35,531 bases of DNA from CAIQJJ01 sp964606085 (GTDB lineage Bacteria > Chloroflexota > Anaerolineae > Anaerolineales > UBA4823): the NCBI GenBank assembly GCA_964606085.1, contig CAZSFD010000057.1, positions 1 to 35,531 on the forward strand, written 5' to 3'. This document shows positions 16,283-23,372 of the stretch, piece by piece. The translations under genes were made by a program, and so were the position numbers. Every line of letters begins with the position of its first letter. The first letter of the stretch is position 1. A model generated the notes under the pieces. It searched no databases and was not told the origin of the DNA. It worked only from the letters and a program-made list of their open reading frames with translations.

Positions 16283-16840
16283 ATGCAGTTTATCCCGCTC
16301 AACATCCCCGATATCCTTCTAATCCAACCCCAGGTTTTTGGCGACGAACGCGGCTTTTTCATGGAGACCTACCAGGCCGAGCGTTTCGCCGCTGCGGGCA
16401 TCCCGGCCCATTTCGTGCAAGATAACCACTCACGCTCACGGCAAGGCACCCTGCGCGGCCTGCATTACCAGATTCAACAGGCGCAAGGCAAACTGATCCG
16501 CGCCATCGTTGGTGAGATTTATGACGTGGCCGTAGACATCCGCCGCGCTTCGCCCACGTTTGGACAGTGGGTTGGCCAGGCGCTTTCTGCCGAAAATAAA
16601 CAGCAATTGTGGATACCCGCTGGCTTTGCGCACGGCTTTTATGTGGTCAGCCAATTTGCCGAGGTGACCTACAAAACCACCGATTTCTACGCCCCGCAAT
16701 GGGAACGCACCATCTTGTGGGACGACCCGGCCCTGGGCATTGCATGGCCCATCCCCGCTGGACAGGCCCCCTTGCTCTCGCCCAAAGATGTGCAGGGGAA
16801 GTTGCTGCGTGATGCCGAAGTATATGATCAACCCCAATAG
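16283..16840 (+). CDS. rmlC: dTDP-4-dehydrorhamnose 3,5-epimerase
   Basis: A 185-residue cupin, the usual length for RmlC, which epimerises dTDP-4-keto-6-deoxyglucose at C3 and C5. The sequence shows VFGDERGFFMETYQ, FVQDNHSRSRQGTLRGLHYQ with the catalytic His61, GKLIRAIVGEIYDVAVDIR, the beta-strand stretch LWIPAGFAHGFYV and the C-terminal TILWDDPALGIAWP. AAAGG lies a few bases before ATG 16283. It sits 9 bp behind the GT39-like gene and 29 bp before the GH50-like gene, on the plus strand, about 12 kb from rmlA/rmlD on the other strand. With those it provides three of the four steps to dTDP-L-rhamnose; rmlB is not in this window. Confidence 0.95.
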   Translation: MQFIPLNIPDILLIQPQVFGDERGFFMETYQAERFAAAGIPAHFVQDNHSRSRQGTLRGLHYQIQQAQGKLIRAIVGEIYDVAVDIRRASPTFGQWVGQALSAENKQQLWIPAGFAHGFYVVSQFAEVTYKTTDFYAPQWERTILWDDPALGIAWPIPAGQAPLLSPKDVQGKLLRDAEVYDQPQ

Positions 16841-16869
16841 CAAAAGTCACCTATAAAAAAGGATGCCCC

Positions 16870-18885
16870 ATGCTGACCCTCTCCCCATCTGCCCTGCTCG
16901 GCGGCGCGGCCCGCCAACCTGAACCAGCCCCACTGCCCGGCGCAGCCTGGTACACGGCTGCCCTCCCCGGCGATGGCCTGGCTTACACCTTCCCTGCCGG
17001 CGCGCTGACCGAGATGAACTCGCTCAGCGCTGACTTTCTGCTCGATGGCAAATCCCTGTGCGTCTTCCTGATCATCCTGCAAGAAGGCGCAGACGGCCCG
17101 GCGTTTACTTTCTCGCAGGGTTTCATCAACCAATGCCAGGCGCGCATCCGTATGCCCCTGGAAGCGGTGAACCAGGGCCGCTGGATGTACGAGCGCGAAG
17201 CCGCCTGGCTCAAGCCGCGCTGCGGCGGTCAGCGGGTAGATTTGGCCAAGGTGGATCGGATGCAATTCGTCATCGAACGCCACCCCGAAGGTATCGGCGG
17301 CCCATTGGGTGTGCGCTGGTGCATCACCGATTTCACTGCCACGGTCGAAACCCCACCGCGCCTGGAAACCCCCTTGCTGCCCGCCGGCGCGTTGCTCGAC
17401 GAACTCGGCCAATCTACCCTGCACGATTGGCCCGCCAAGAGCCGCAGCGCCGCTGAAGTGACTGCCCGCTTGCAAGCGCAACTGGCTGCCGCGCCCTCCC
17501 AACGCTGGCCCGCGGGCTGGTCGAAATGGGGCGGCTGGACGGGCAAGCGCCTGGATGCCACGGGGTGGTTCCGCGTGGCGAAAGATGCTGGCCGCTGGTG
17601 GCTGGTGGACCCCGAGGGCTGCGTCTTCTGGTCGGCGGGGATGGACTGCGTGCGCGTGGACACGAGCGCCAACGTGGGCGGCCTGGAAAGCGCCCTGGCC
17701 TGGCTGCCCGCTGCCGATGGCCCCTTCGCCGCAGCGCGCACCGAGCGCGCCGATTGGGAAGGCCCCACCACGATGGTCAATTATCTGGCCGCCAACTTCA
17801 TCCGCGCCTTTGGCGAGGGTTGGTATGAAAAATGGGCGCAGATCGCCCTGGCAGAACTGCGCCGCACTGGCTTCAATACCGTGGCGAACTGGTCTGAATG
17901 GCAGATTGCGCGCGATGCCGGTTTCCCCTACGTGCGCCCGCTGCGCGCCAACTACGAAGCGATGCCCCTCGTCTACCGCGACTTTCCCGATGTCTTCGAC
18001 CCGCGCTTCGAGCAGGTGTGCGCGGAATTTGCCAGCCAACTCGAAGAAACCCGCCACGACCCGGCCTTCATCGGTTATTTTCTGATGAATGAACCCACCT
18101 GGGGCTTCTCGCAGGAGTCGCCTGCCGCGGGGATGCTCTTCAACACCGTCACCTGCCACTGCCGCCAGGCGCTCAGCCAGGCGCTCTATGAAAAATATGC
18201 CAGCGACGCCGCCCTGGCCGAAGCCTGGGGTATGGAGGTTACTTTCCACGCCATGGCCGAGTCTCGTTGGCGGCAGCCGCTTACCCCGTCGGCCATCGCC
18301 GACCTCGACGAATTCAGCGCGGTGATGGTCGAGAAGTTTTTCGGCGGGTTGAGCCGGGCGTGCAAGGCGGTGGACGCCAACCACCTCAACCTGGGCATTC
18401 GCTACTACACCATCCCGCCGGCCTGGGCGCTGGCGGGGATGCGTCACTTCGACGTGTTCAGTATGAACTGCTACCGCACACGCCTGCCGGTGGCGGAGAT
18501 GGCGCACATTGCCGAGATGCTCAATCAGCCGATCCTGGTTGGCGAGTGGCATTTTGGTGCGCTGGATGCCGGCCTGCCGGCCAGCGGCATCGGCCACGTG
18601 CCAACGCAGGCAGACCGCGGGCGGGCCTTCCGTTTCTACACCGAGGATGCCGCCGCCCAGCCGTGGTGTGTGGGGGTGCATTATTTCATCCTGTACGATC
18701 AGTCGGCCCTGGGGCGCTTCGATGGCGAGAATTACAACATCGGCTTCCTGGATGTGTGCAACCGGCCCTACGAGGCCCTGGGCGCGGCAGCGCGTGCCAC
18801 CCACGAGCGCCTGTATGCCGTGGCCGCCGGGCAGGAGAAGCCTTTCGATGCTGCGCCGCGCTACCTGCCGCTGTTATTCATGTAG
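16870..18885 (+). CDS. GH50/beta-agarase-like glycoside hydrolase (clan GH-A)
   Basis: A 671-residue protein without an obvious signal peptide. An N-terminal beta-sandwich region (to about 200) precedes a TIM barrel. WWLVDPEGCVFWSAGMDCV and RRTGFNTVANWS are typical of agarase-like GH-A enzymes. The acid/base candidate is Glu408 in YFLMNEPTWGF and the nucleophile candidate is Glu559 in ILVGEWHFGALDAG, the expected positions at the ends of strands 4 and 7. An AAAAAGGA ribosome binding site precedes ATG 16870. The substrate need not be agarose; beside glycan-building genes, a role in self-glycan turnover or a beta-galactoside-like substrate is possible. Lack of an export signal suggests action in the cytoplasm. 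The family level is fairly sure, the specificity is unknown. Confidence 0.78.
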   Translation: MLTLSPSALLGGAARQPEPAPLPGAAWYTAALPGDGLAYTFPAGALTEMNSLSADFLLDGKSLCVFLIILQEGADGPAFTFSQGFINQCQARIRMPLEAVNQGRWMYEREAAWLKPRCGGQRVDLAKVDRMQFVIERHPEGIGGPLGVRWCITDFTATVETPPRLETPLLPAGALLDELGQSTLHDWPAKSRSAAEVTARLQAQLAAAPSQRWPAGWSKWGGWTGKRLDATGWFRVAKDAGRWWLVDPEGCVFWSAGMDCVRVDTSANVGGLESALAWLPAADGPFAAARTERADWEGPTTMVNYLAANFIRAFGEGWYEKWAQIALAELRRTGFNTVANWSEWQIARDAGFPYVRPLRANYEAMPLVYRDFPDVFDPRFEQVCAEFASQLEETRHDPAFIGYFLMNEPTWGFSQESPAAGMLFNTVTCHCRQALSQALYEKYASDAALAEAWGMEVTFHAMAESRWRQPLTPSAIADLDEFSAVMVEKFFGGLSRACKAVDANHLNLGIRYYTIPPAWALAGMRHFDVFSMNCYRTRLPVAEMAHIAEMLNQPILVGEWHFGALDAGLPASGIGHVPTQADRGRAFRFYTEDAAAQPWCVGVHYFILYDQSALGRFDGENYNIGFLDVCNRPYEALGAAARATHERLYAVAAGQEKPFDAAPRYLPLLFM

Positions 18886-18894
18886 GAGCCGGTT

Positions 18895-19719
18895 ATGCAG
18901 CAACAACGAAAACTGGGTCTGGCATTGGGCGGGGGCGGGGCGCGCGGTCTGGCGCATATCGGCGTGTTGAAGGTGCTGGAGGAAGCCGGCATCCAGGTGG
19001 ATATGGTGGCTGGCTCCAGCATGGGCGGTGTGGTGGCCGCCGCCTATGCTGCCGGAAGGACCCCTGCCGAACTGACCGAAATTGCCCATTTCTACGCCAA
19101 CCCGCGCAACCTGGTGCGGATGCTCGACCCCGCTCCCTTTCGGCGCGGTTTCTTGCAGGGCAAGCCGGTGCGTGAGATGCTCGAAAAAGCGCTTGGCGCT
19201 GAAACCACCTTTGCCGATACACGCATCCCCGTGGCGCTGCCCACCACCGACCTGCCGCGCGGTGCGCTGGTGGTGGTGAAAGATGGCAACCTGGTGGATG
19301 CGACGATGGCGACCTGCGCCGTGCCGGGCCTGTGGCCGACTGTGACGATCAACGGGCGTGAATTGGCCGATGGCGGCCTGCTCGATAATATCCCCGTAGA
19401 CGTGCTGCGTGAGATGGGCGCTGAAGTGGTGGTGGCCGTGCGGGTGGCGCCCATCTTCCCGCGCCGGGAAGCCTGCATTCTCGATGTGCCCCTGCTGCCC
19501 AATTTTGGCGATCACTTCTATCAATCGGTGCTGATCCTGTCGGATGCGTTGACGGTCTTCCAACTCGAAAAATGCCCGCCCGATGTGCTGCTGACCCCCG
19601 ATATTCCCGACTGCGTGTGGCTGCTGGGCTTCGACCGCCCCGCCGAGGCCATCGCCGCGGGTGAAGCCGCGGCGCGCCAGGCATTGCCGCAAATTTTGGC
19701 TGCGGTAGGGCCAAATTGA
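18895..19719 (+). CDS. Patatin-like phospholipase (RssA-type)
   Basis: A 274-residue serine lipid hydrolase. It has the oxyanion loop GLALGGGGARGLAHIGVL at the N-terminus, the nucleophile elbow AGSSMGG (Ser42) and the Asp of the dyad in ELADGGLLDN (Asp159), the full patatin signature, with length and layout of the bacterial RssA/YchK group. AGGAG lies eight bases before ATG 18895, and the gene starts 9 bp after the GH50-like stop. It probably hydrolyses acyl groups of phospholipids in the cytoplasm or at the membrane face. Its relation to the glycan genes is unclear; it may simply be co-transcribed. Confidence 0.92.
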   Translation: MQQQRKLGLALGGGGARGLAHIGVLKVLEEAGIQVDMVAGSSMGGVVAAAYAAGRTPAELTEIAHFYANPRNLVRMLDPAPFRRGFLQGKPVREMLEKALGAETTFADTRIPVALPTTDLPRGALVVVKDGNLVDATMATCAVPGLWPTVTINGRELADGGLLDNIPVDVLREMGAEVVVAVRVAPIFPRREACILDVPLLPNFGDHFYQSVLILSDALTVFQLEKCPPDVLLTPDIPDCVWLLGFDRPAEAIAAGEAAARQALPQILAAVGPN

Positions 19720-19741
19720 TTTGTCCTACGTTGGAGCGGTT

Positions 19742-20203
19742 ATGAATGAATATCTCATCTTTTCGCTCGTCATTGTCTTTGTAGGAATCGATCTTCTGGC
19801 GGGTGGCTTGTTCTTGCTCGTGCGTCAGCGCGCCCGCCTGGCGCGTTCGCTGCGCGCCGAGGGCGAGGTGGTTGAATTGTTGAAGCAGGTGAGCCCGAGT
19901 GACTATGTGACGGAGAGAACCATTTTTGGCGTGCGCCTGCGCCAGAAAGTGCGCTATCGCGTGGTTGTTCACTTTCGCACCCAGGCCGGGCAGGTGGTGA
20001 AATTTTCGCCTGCGATGGCGAAGCGCCCATCTCCTTTTCAAGTTGGCGAGCGGGTTGGAGTGTTCTATGATCCGGCGGACCCCCAGCAGGCGCAAATTGA
20101 CCAGTTTGTTTTCCTGTGGTTGAACGTGGCGCTGATCCTCTTCTTTGGCGTTTTTGCCCTGTTGATGGGGCTTTTGGGTGTGATGCTGCAAGCGGGGGGA
20201 TAG
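19742..20203 (+). CDS. DUF3592 family membrane protein
   Basis: A 153-residue protein with one transmembrane helix at each end (about 4-26 and 125-147) and a beta-rich middle: RAEGEVVELLKQVSP, YRVVVHFRTQAGQVVKF, FQVGERVGVFYDPADPQQAQID. This plan is that of DUF3592 proteins, whose function is unknown. ATG 19742 was chosen because GGAG sits six bases upstream; the TTG at 19721 would add only seven residues and overlap the site. It ends 4 bp before the stop of the convergent CHAT gene, leaving no room for a terminator between them. Confidence 0.82.
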   Translation: MNEYLIFSLVIVFVGIDLLAGGLFLLVRQRARLARSLRAEGEVVELLKQVSPSDYVTERTIFGVRLRQKVRYRVVVHFRTQAGQVVKFSPAMAKRPSPFQVGERVGVFYDPADPQQAQIDQFVFLWLNVALILFFGVFALLMGLLGVMLQAGG

Positions 20204-20207
20204 CTTT

Positions 20208-22265
20208 TCACGCTTTGACGGCGGGTTGGACTTCGGTATCGCCATCTACATAGAGGGCATACAACAGGCCCAGCAGATTGCGGTGCTGCTCGTAAAACTC
20301 CTTGCGCAGGGTGAGGAAGATTTCGCCGATGGTTTGGCCGGCGAGGAAACGGTCGAAGAAGCGTTTGGCCCATTCGGCGGCGAACAGGGCGGGTGTTTCG
20401 ACTTCGGTGCCGATCACGCCGCGGGCGCCTTTGGCCATGAAATAGGGGACGAAGCCATCGTACACCAGGGGTGAAAGTTGCGCCGATTCGCAGGCGTTGA
20501 TGAAGACGAGCGGGGCGTTGGGCAGTTGGTCGTCGGTGGGGGCGTAGAGGTTGAGGTCGTCGAGGGTGAGGCGGCCATTGCCGCTCAGGATCAGGGTAGA
20601 TTGGGAGACGCCGCCTTTTTCATCTGCATCTTTCGAGAGGCCGTGGCAGTAGAAATAGAGCACCTGGTCGGGTGTTGCGGGATTGGACAGGGCGCGGGTG
20701 ACTTCATCGGCGGTTTTGCGGGTAACCAGTGAGACCTTTGCACCGGCGGCTTTGAGCGCCTGCCACTCGGCGAGCTGCGAGCCGATCAGCGGGACGCCCA
20801 TGGCGGCGTCTATGTCGGTGTTGACGTTCAGGCTAACGGCCAGGCCGCGACTGCCGTCGAGTCGGTTATCGGTCACGTTCAGGCTTTGCTGCAGGGGGAT
20901 GTGTTCGATGATGTGTTTCATGCCGAGGAAAAGATCGGGGTTGACCTGGTTGGGGTCGAAGCGCTCGGCCATGTAGAGCAGCGCCCACGGCAGGACAAAA
21001 TCTTGCGCGAAGATTTGAATTTTGAGCTTTTCATTTTGGGCCAGTTGGCGCAGTTTGCGGCCCAGGTTTTTGCTTTGCTCGTCGGCGGCGGGGCCGAAGA
21101 AGATGCGCTGGTAGAGGCGGAAACCCGCCTCGGCTAACTGTTGGCGGGCGAACTCGTCAATTTCGGCGGGGATGGTGAGCGATTGCTGGTAGAAGTAGCG
21201 TCCGTCTTCCTGGTAGTTGACGATGGCGAGCAGTTTGTCGCGCGCCTGGGCGGTGATGTCTTTCAGTTCGGGCAGTTTGAGCGGCAGGGTGGCGGTGGCG
21301 GCCACGCCGGGCGCGATCAGGATCACCTGGAAGGATGCGCCCATGTTGAGGATGGTCAGGCTGACATCGCGTGGTTGGGCGGCGAAGGCGGCCTCGACGC
21401 CCCGGCCAAGCGTGGCGCTGCTGAAGAGCGCCCCGACGTAGAATTTGAGCGTGATCACCTGGACGAAGTTGCCATCTTTGAGGAAGATGGCGTTGATCTG
21501 GCATTCGCCATCGTGCAGGGGTTCCATCAGGAAGTTGGCCTTGTTCTTCGATTTGCCCGTGCGGGGGACGAGGATTATCTTTTCCTGTTCGTCAAAAAAG
21601 TTGAAATCTTGCGATTCCAGGCGCACGGTGATCTTGACCACTTGCTCGCCTTCCTGAAAGCGATAGCCGAACTCGACCCCCTGGCTGGCGATGGCCGTCG
21701 CGCGCAGTTCTACATCTACGTCGAAGCCCAGGGTGTAGACCTGGCCTTTTTGCAGGGGGGTGGTGGCAGGGTCGAAAGGCTGCTCATTGCTATCTTTCAA
21801 TTCGACATTGATGTAGCGTTTTTGCGCCGGGGCGGGCATGGCTTCGGTGGCGCGTGCTGGCTCTGCCGACAGATTGGTTGGCCCTTTGCTGATCAGCGTC
21901 TCCATTTTGGGCGCGCCGCCGCGATAGGTGACGCCGCCAACGACCAGGGCCAGGAAATATCCATCGTCAGCGACCACCACCAAGGGCTGATTGGCTCTGA
22001 GCGCCTGAACGCGGGCGTCAATATGCGGGTCGCTTTCGATGATTGTGGCGGTGATATGGGGTGCGAACACATTGGCTGGAACATCGCTGAGCGGCGCGTC
22101 CAGCTTTTTCCAGAGGGTCAGCTTGCGTCTCAGGTCATCGGGTTTGACGACGGCAAAGCGTCCATCGGCAAAATGGATGACAATGTAGGCGGCGCCAGCG
22201 GCCTGTTCGAGGGCGTTTTGGCCGGTTTGGGTGTCTTCGACCAGGATGTAATAGGGAGTGGGCAT
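20208..22265 (-). CDS. CHAT-domain (caspase-like) protein with CBS-like N-terminus
   Basis: 685 residues. The first about 120 resemble a degenerate pair of CBS repeats (YIVIHFADGRFAVVKPDDL and RANQPLVVVADDGYFLALVV). A beta-sandwich middle (about 150-290) follows, then a mixed region leading into a CHAT caspase-like domain (about 400-670). The likely catalytic dyad is His541 in YFYCHGLSKD and Cys592 in VFINACESAQ; GFVPYFMAKGARGVIGTE is the conserved strand after the Cys. CHAT proteases are often effectors released by a sensor domain or partner. GGAGA lies five bases before ATG 22265. It is alone on this strand, convergent with the DUF3592 gene and divergent from the kinase operon, with which it may share a control region. 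The CBS call is by pattern only; small-molecule (nucleotide) sensing is an inference. Confidence 0.83.
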   Translation of the reverse strand: MPTPYYILVEDTQTGQNALEQAAGAAYIVIHFADGRFAVVKPDDLRRKLTLWKKLDAPLSDVPANVFAPHITATIIESDPHIDARVQALRANQPLVVVADDGYFLALVVGGVTYRGGAPKMETLISKGPTNLSAEPARATEAMPAPAQKRYINVELKDSNEQPFDPATTPLQKGQVYTLGFDVDVELRATAIASQGVEFGYRFQEGEQVVKITVRLESQDFNFFDEQEKIILVPRTGKSKNKANFLMEPLHDGECQINAIFLKDGNFVQVITLKFYVGALFSSATLGRGVEAAFAAQPRDVSLTILNMGASFQVILIAPGVAATATLPLKLPELKDITAQARDKLLAIVNYQEDGRYFYQQSLTIPAEIDEFARQQLAEAGFRLYQRIFFGPAADEQSKNLGRKLRQLAQNEKLKIQIFAQDFVLPWALLYMAERFDPNQVNPDLFLGMKHIIEHIPLQQSLNVTDNRLDGSRGLAVSLNVNTDIDAAMGVPLIGSQLAEWQALKAAGAKVSLVTRKTADEVTRALSNPATPDQVLYFYCHGLSKDADEKGGVSQSTLILSGNGRLTLDDLNLYAPTDDQLPNAPLVFINACESAQLSPLVYDGFVPYFMAKGARGVIGTEVETPALFAAEWAKRFFDRFLAGQTIGEIFLTLRKEFYEQHRNLLGLLYALYVDGDTEVQPAVKA

Positions 22266-22403
22266 GGTATTCTCCGGGGGTGAGGCGGCGGGCTATCGAG
22301 CAGATTTCAGGTAGTGATGGTATCATATCTTTAATTCTTGATGGCTTTGGCCGGGTCATGTTGGTTTCGACAAGTTTAACCAACGAATTTTTTAGAGGTA
22401 ACT
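22266..22403. promoter_or_regulatory. Divergent control region, CHAT gene versus kinase operon
   Basis: This 138-bp gap must hold the start signals of both the CHAT gene and the nine-gene operon, unless the latter has internal promoters. TATCAT-like (plus) and TATGAT-like (minus) hexamers overlap at 22321-22327; neither has a convincing -35. An inverted repeat follows at 22360-22384. AGAGGT at 22394-22399 is the ribosome binding site of the lipoprotein gene. Confidence 0.4.
22360..22384. repeat. Inverted repeat upstream of the signalling operon
   Basis: GTTGGTT (22360-22366) and AACCAAC (22378-22384) are perfect 7-bp arms around an 11-base loop, 20 bp before the first ATG of the operon. It could be an operator or a leader hairpin close to the ribosome binding site. 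Confidence 0.5.
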
Positions 22404-23372
22404 ATGAAATCTCTCCGATGGCGCAGCGGGATGATTGTGCTGCTGGCCTTTATTTTGGCGGCGTGCCGGGGCGAGCCTGGCTTGTTGCGCCCCAACAGCG
22501 CCGTGCAAGCGGCTGATGGCAGCATTTATGTCAATGATTTTGGTAATCATCGGGTGGTCAAACTCGATTCTGATGGCAAGGTCTTGATGTCTTTTGGGCG
22601 GTTGGGGGAACGGACTGACCAGCTCTATCGCAGTTGGGATTTGACGCTTGGCCCGGATGCCAACCTATACCTGATCAATTTTGTAGAAGATGACATTCGC
22701 ATCCAACACGATGAGGTTAAGGTGTTTTCTGCAGATGGTAAGTTTTTGAAGGAGCTTGCCCGGGTAGATTATGTCACCGAGGTCGGGGAAGAAACCGACG
22801 CCTATAAGCCTTATGGCCTCGAATTTGATCAGCGGGGCAATTTGTATCTGGCCGATTACCTGAAAAATACCGCGCGGGTGTTTGCCTCGGATGGCCGCCT
22901 GCTGACCACCCTTTTTGTAGGTCTTCCCACCGAACGAGCCTATGATGGCCTGAATGACCTGGCGATTGATGATACGCGGGGGCTGCTGTACGCGGTGGCC
23001 TTCAACAACAACCGCCTGGATCAATATCGCTTGCGCTATGATGCTGCCGGTGTGCCTCAGGTGGAATGGGTGCAGATGATCGCCAATTATGGCCGCAGCG
23101 CCAAGCATGTTGCTTTCCCGCAGTACCTTGCAGTGGATGACGAAAGTGGCCGCTTGTATGTGGGGGATACGGGTAATCGCAGTGTCAAGGTTTTTGACCA
23201 CGAGGGGGAGTATGTGATGTCTATCGGCGCGCCGGGCGTGTCAGAGTGGCAGATCATGGGCATTTCCCTGGGGCCAGGAGGCGATTTGATCGTGACGGAT
23301 GCTTACAATAATGCGGTTTGGGTCTTCACGGGGCAGGGAATGTTGAAAAGCCGACTCGAGGTAGCGAAATGA
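22404..23372 (+). CDS. NHL-repeat beta-propeller lipoprotein
   Basis: A 322-residue predicted lipoprotein: signal peptide with lipobox ILAAC (Cys21), then a six-bladed-type propeller made of NHL-like repeats, for example AADGSIYVNDFGNHRVVKLD, EFDQRGNLYLADYLKNTARV, DDESGRLYVGDTGNRSVKVF and GPGGDLIVTDAYNNAVWVF. Such propellers usually bind proteins or sugars outside the cell. AGAGGT precedes ATG 22404. Its TGA overlaps the ATG of the first kinase (ATGA), so the two are made together. That coupling, and its location outside the membrane, suggest that it is the ligand-binding or modulating partner of that kinase; this is inference. Confidence 0.85.
   Translation: MKSLRWRSGMIVLLAFILAACRGEPGLLRPNSAVQAADGSIYVNDFGNHRVVKLDSDGKVLMSFGRLGERTDQLYRSWDLTLGPDANLYLINFVEDDIRIQHDEVKVFSADGKFLKELARVDYVTEVGEETDAYKPYGLEFDQRGNLYLADYLKNTARVFASDGRLLTTLFVGLPTERAYDGLNDLAIDDTRGLLYAVAFNNNRLDQYRLRYDAAGVPQVEWVQMIANYGRSAKHVAFPQYLAVDDESGRLYVGDTGNRSVKVFDHEGEYVMSIGAPGVSEWQIMGISLGPGGDLIVTDAYNNAVWVFTGQGMLKSRLEVAK

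Noticed and set aside
16828..18804. Long 658-codon open frame on the minus strand opposite the GH50-like gene
   Set aside because: It mirrors a well-supported glycoside hydrolase in a GC-rich gene, has no recognisable motif and no ribosome binding site; it is an antisense shadow.
21141..22283. 380-codon plus-strand frame opposite the CHAT gene
   Set aside because: The opposite strand encodes a recognisable CHAT protein with a good ribosome binding site; this frame shows no domain.
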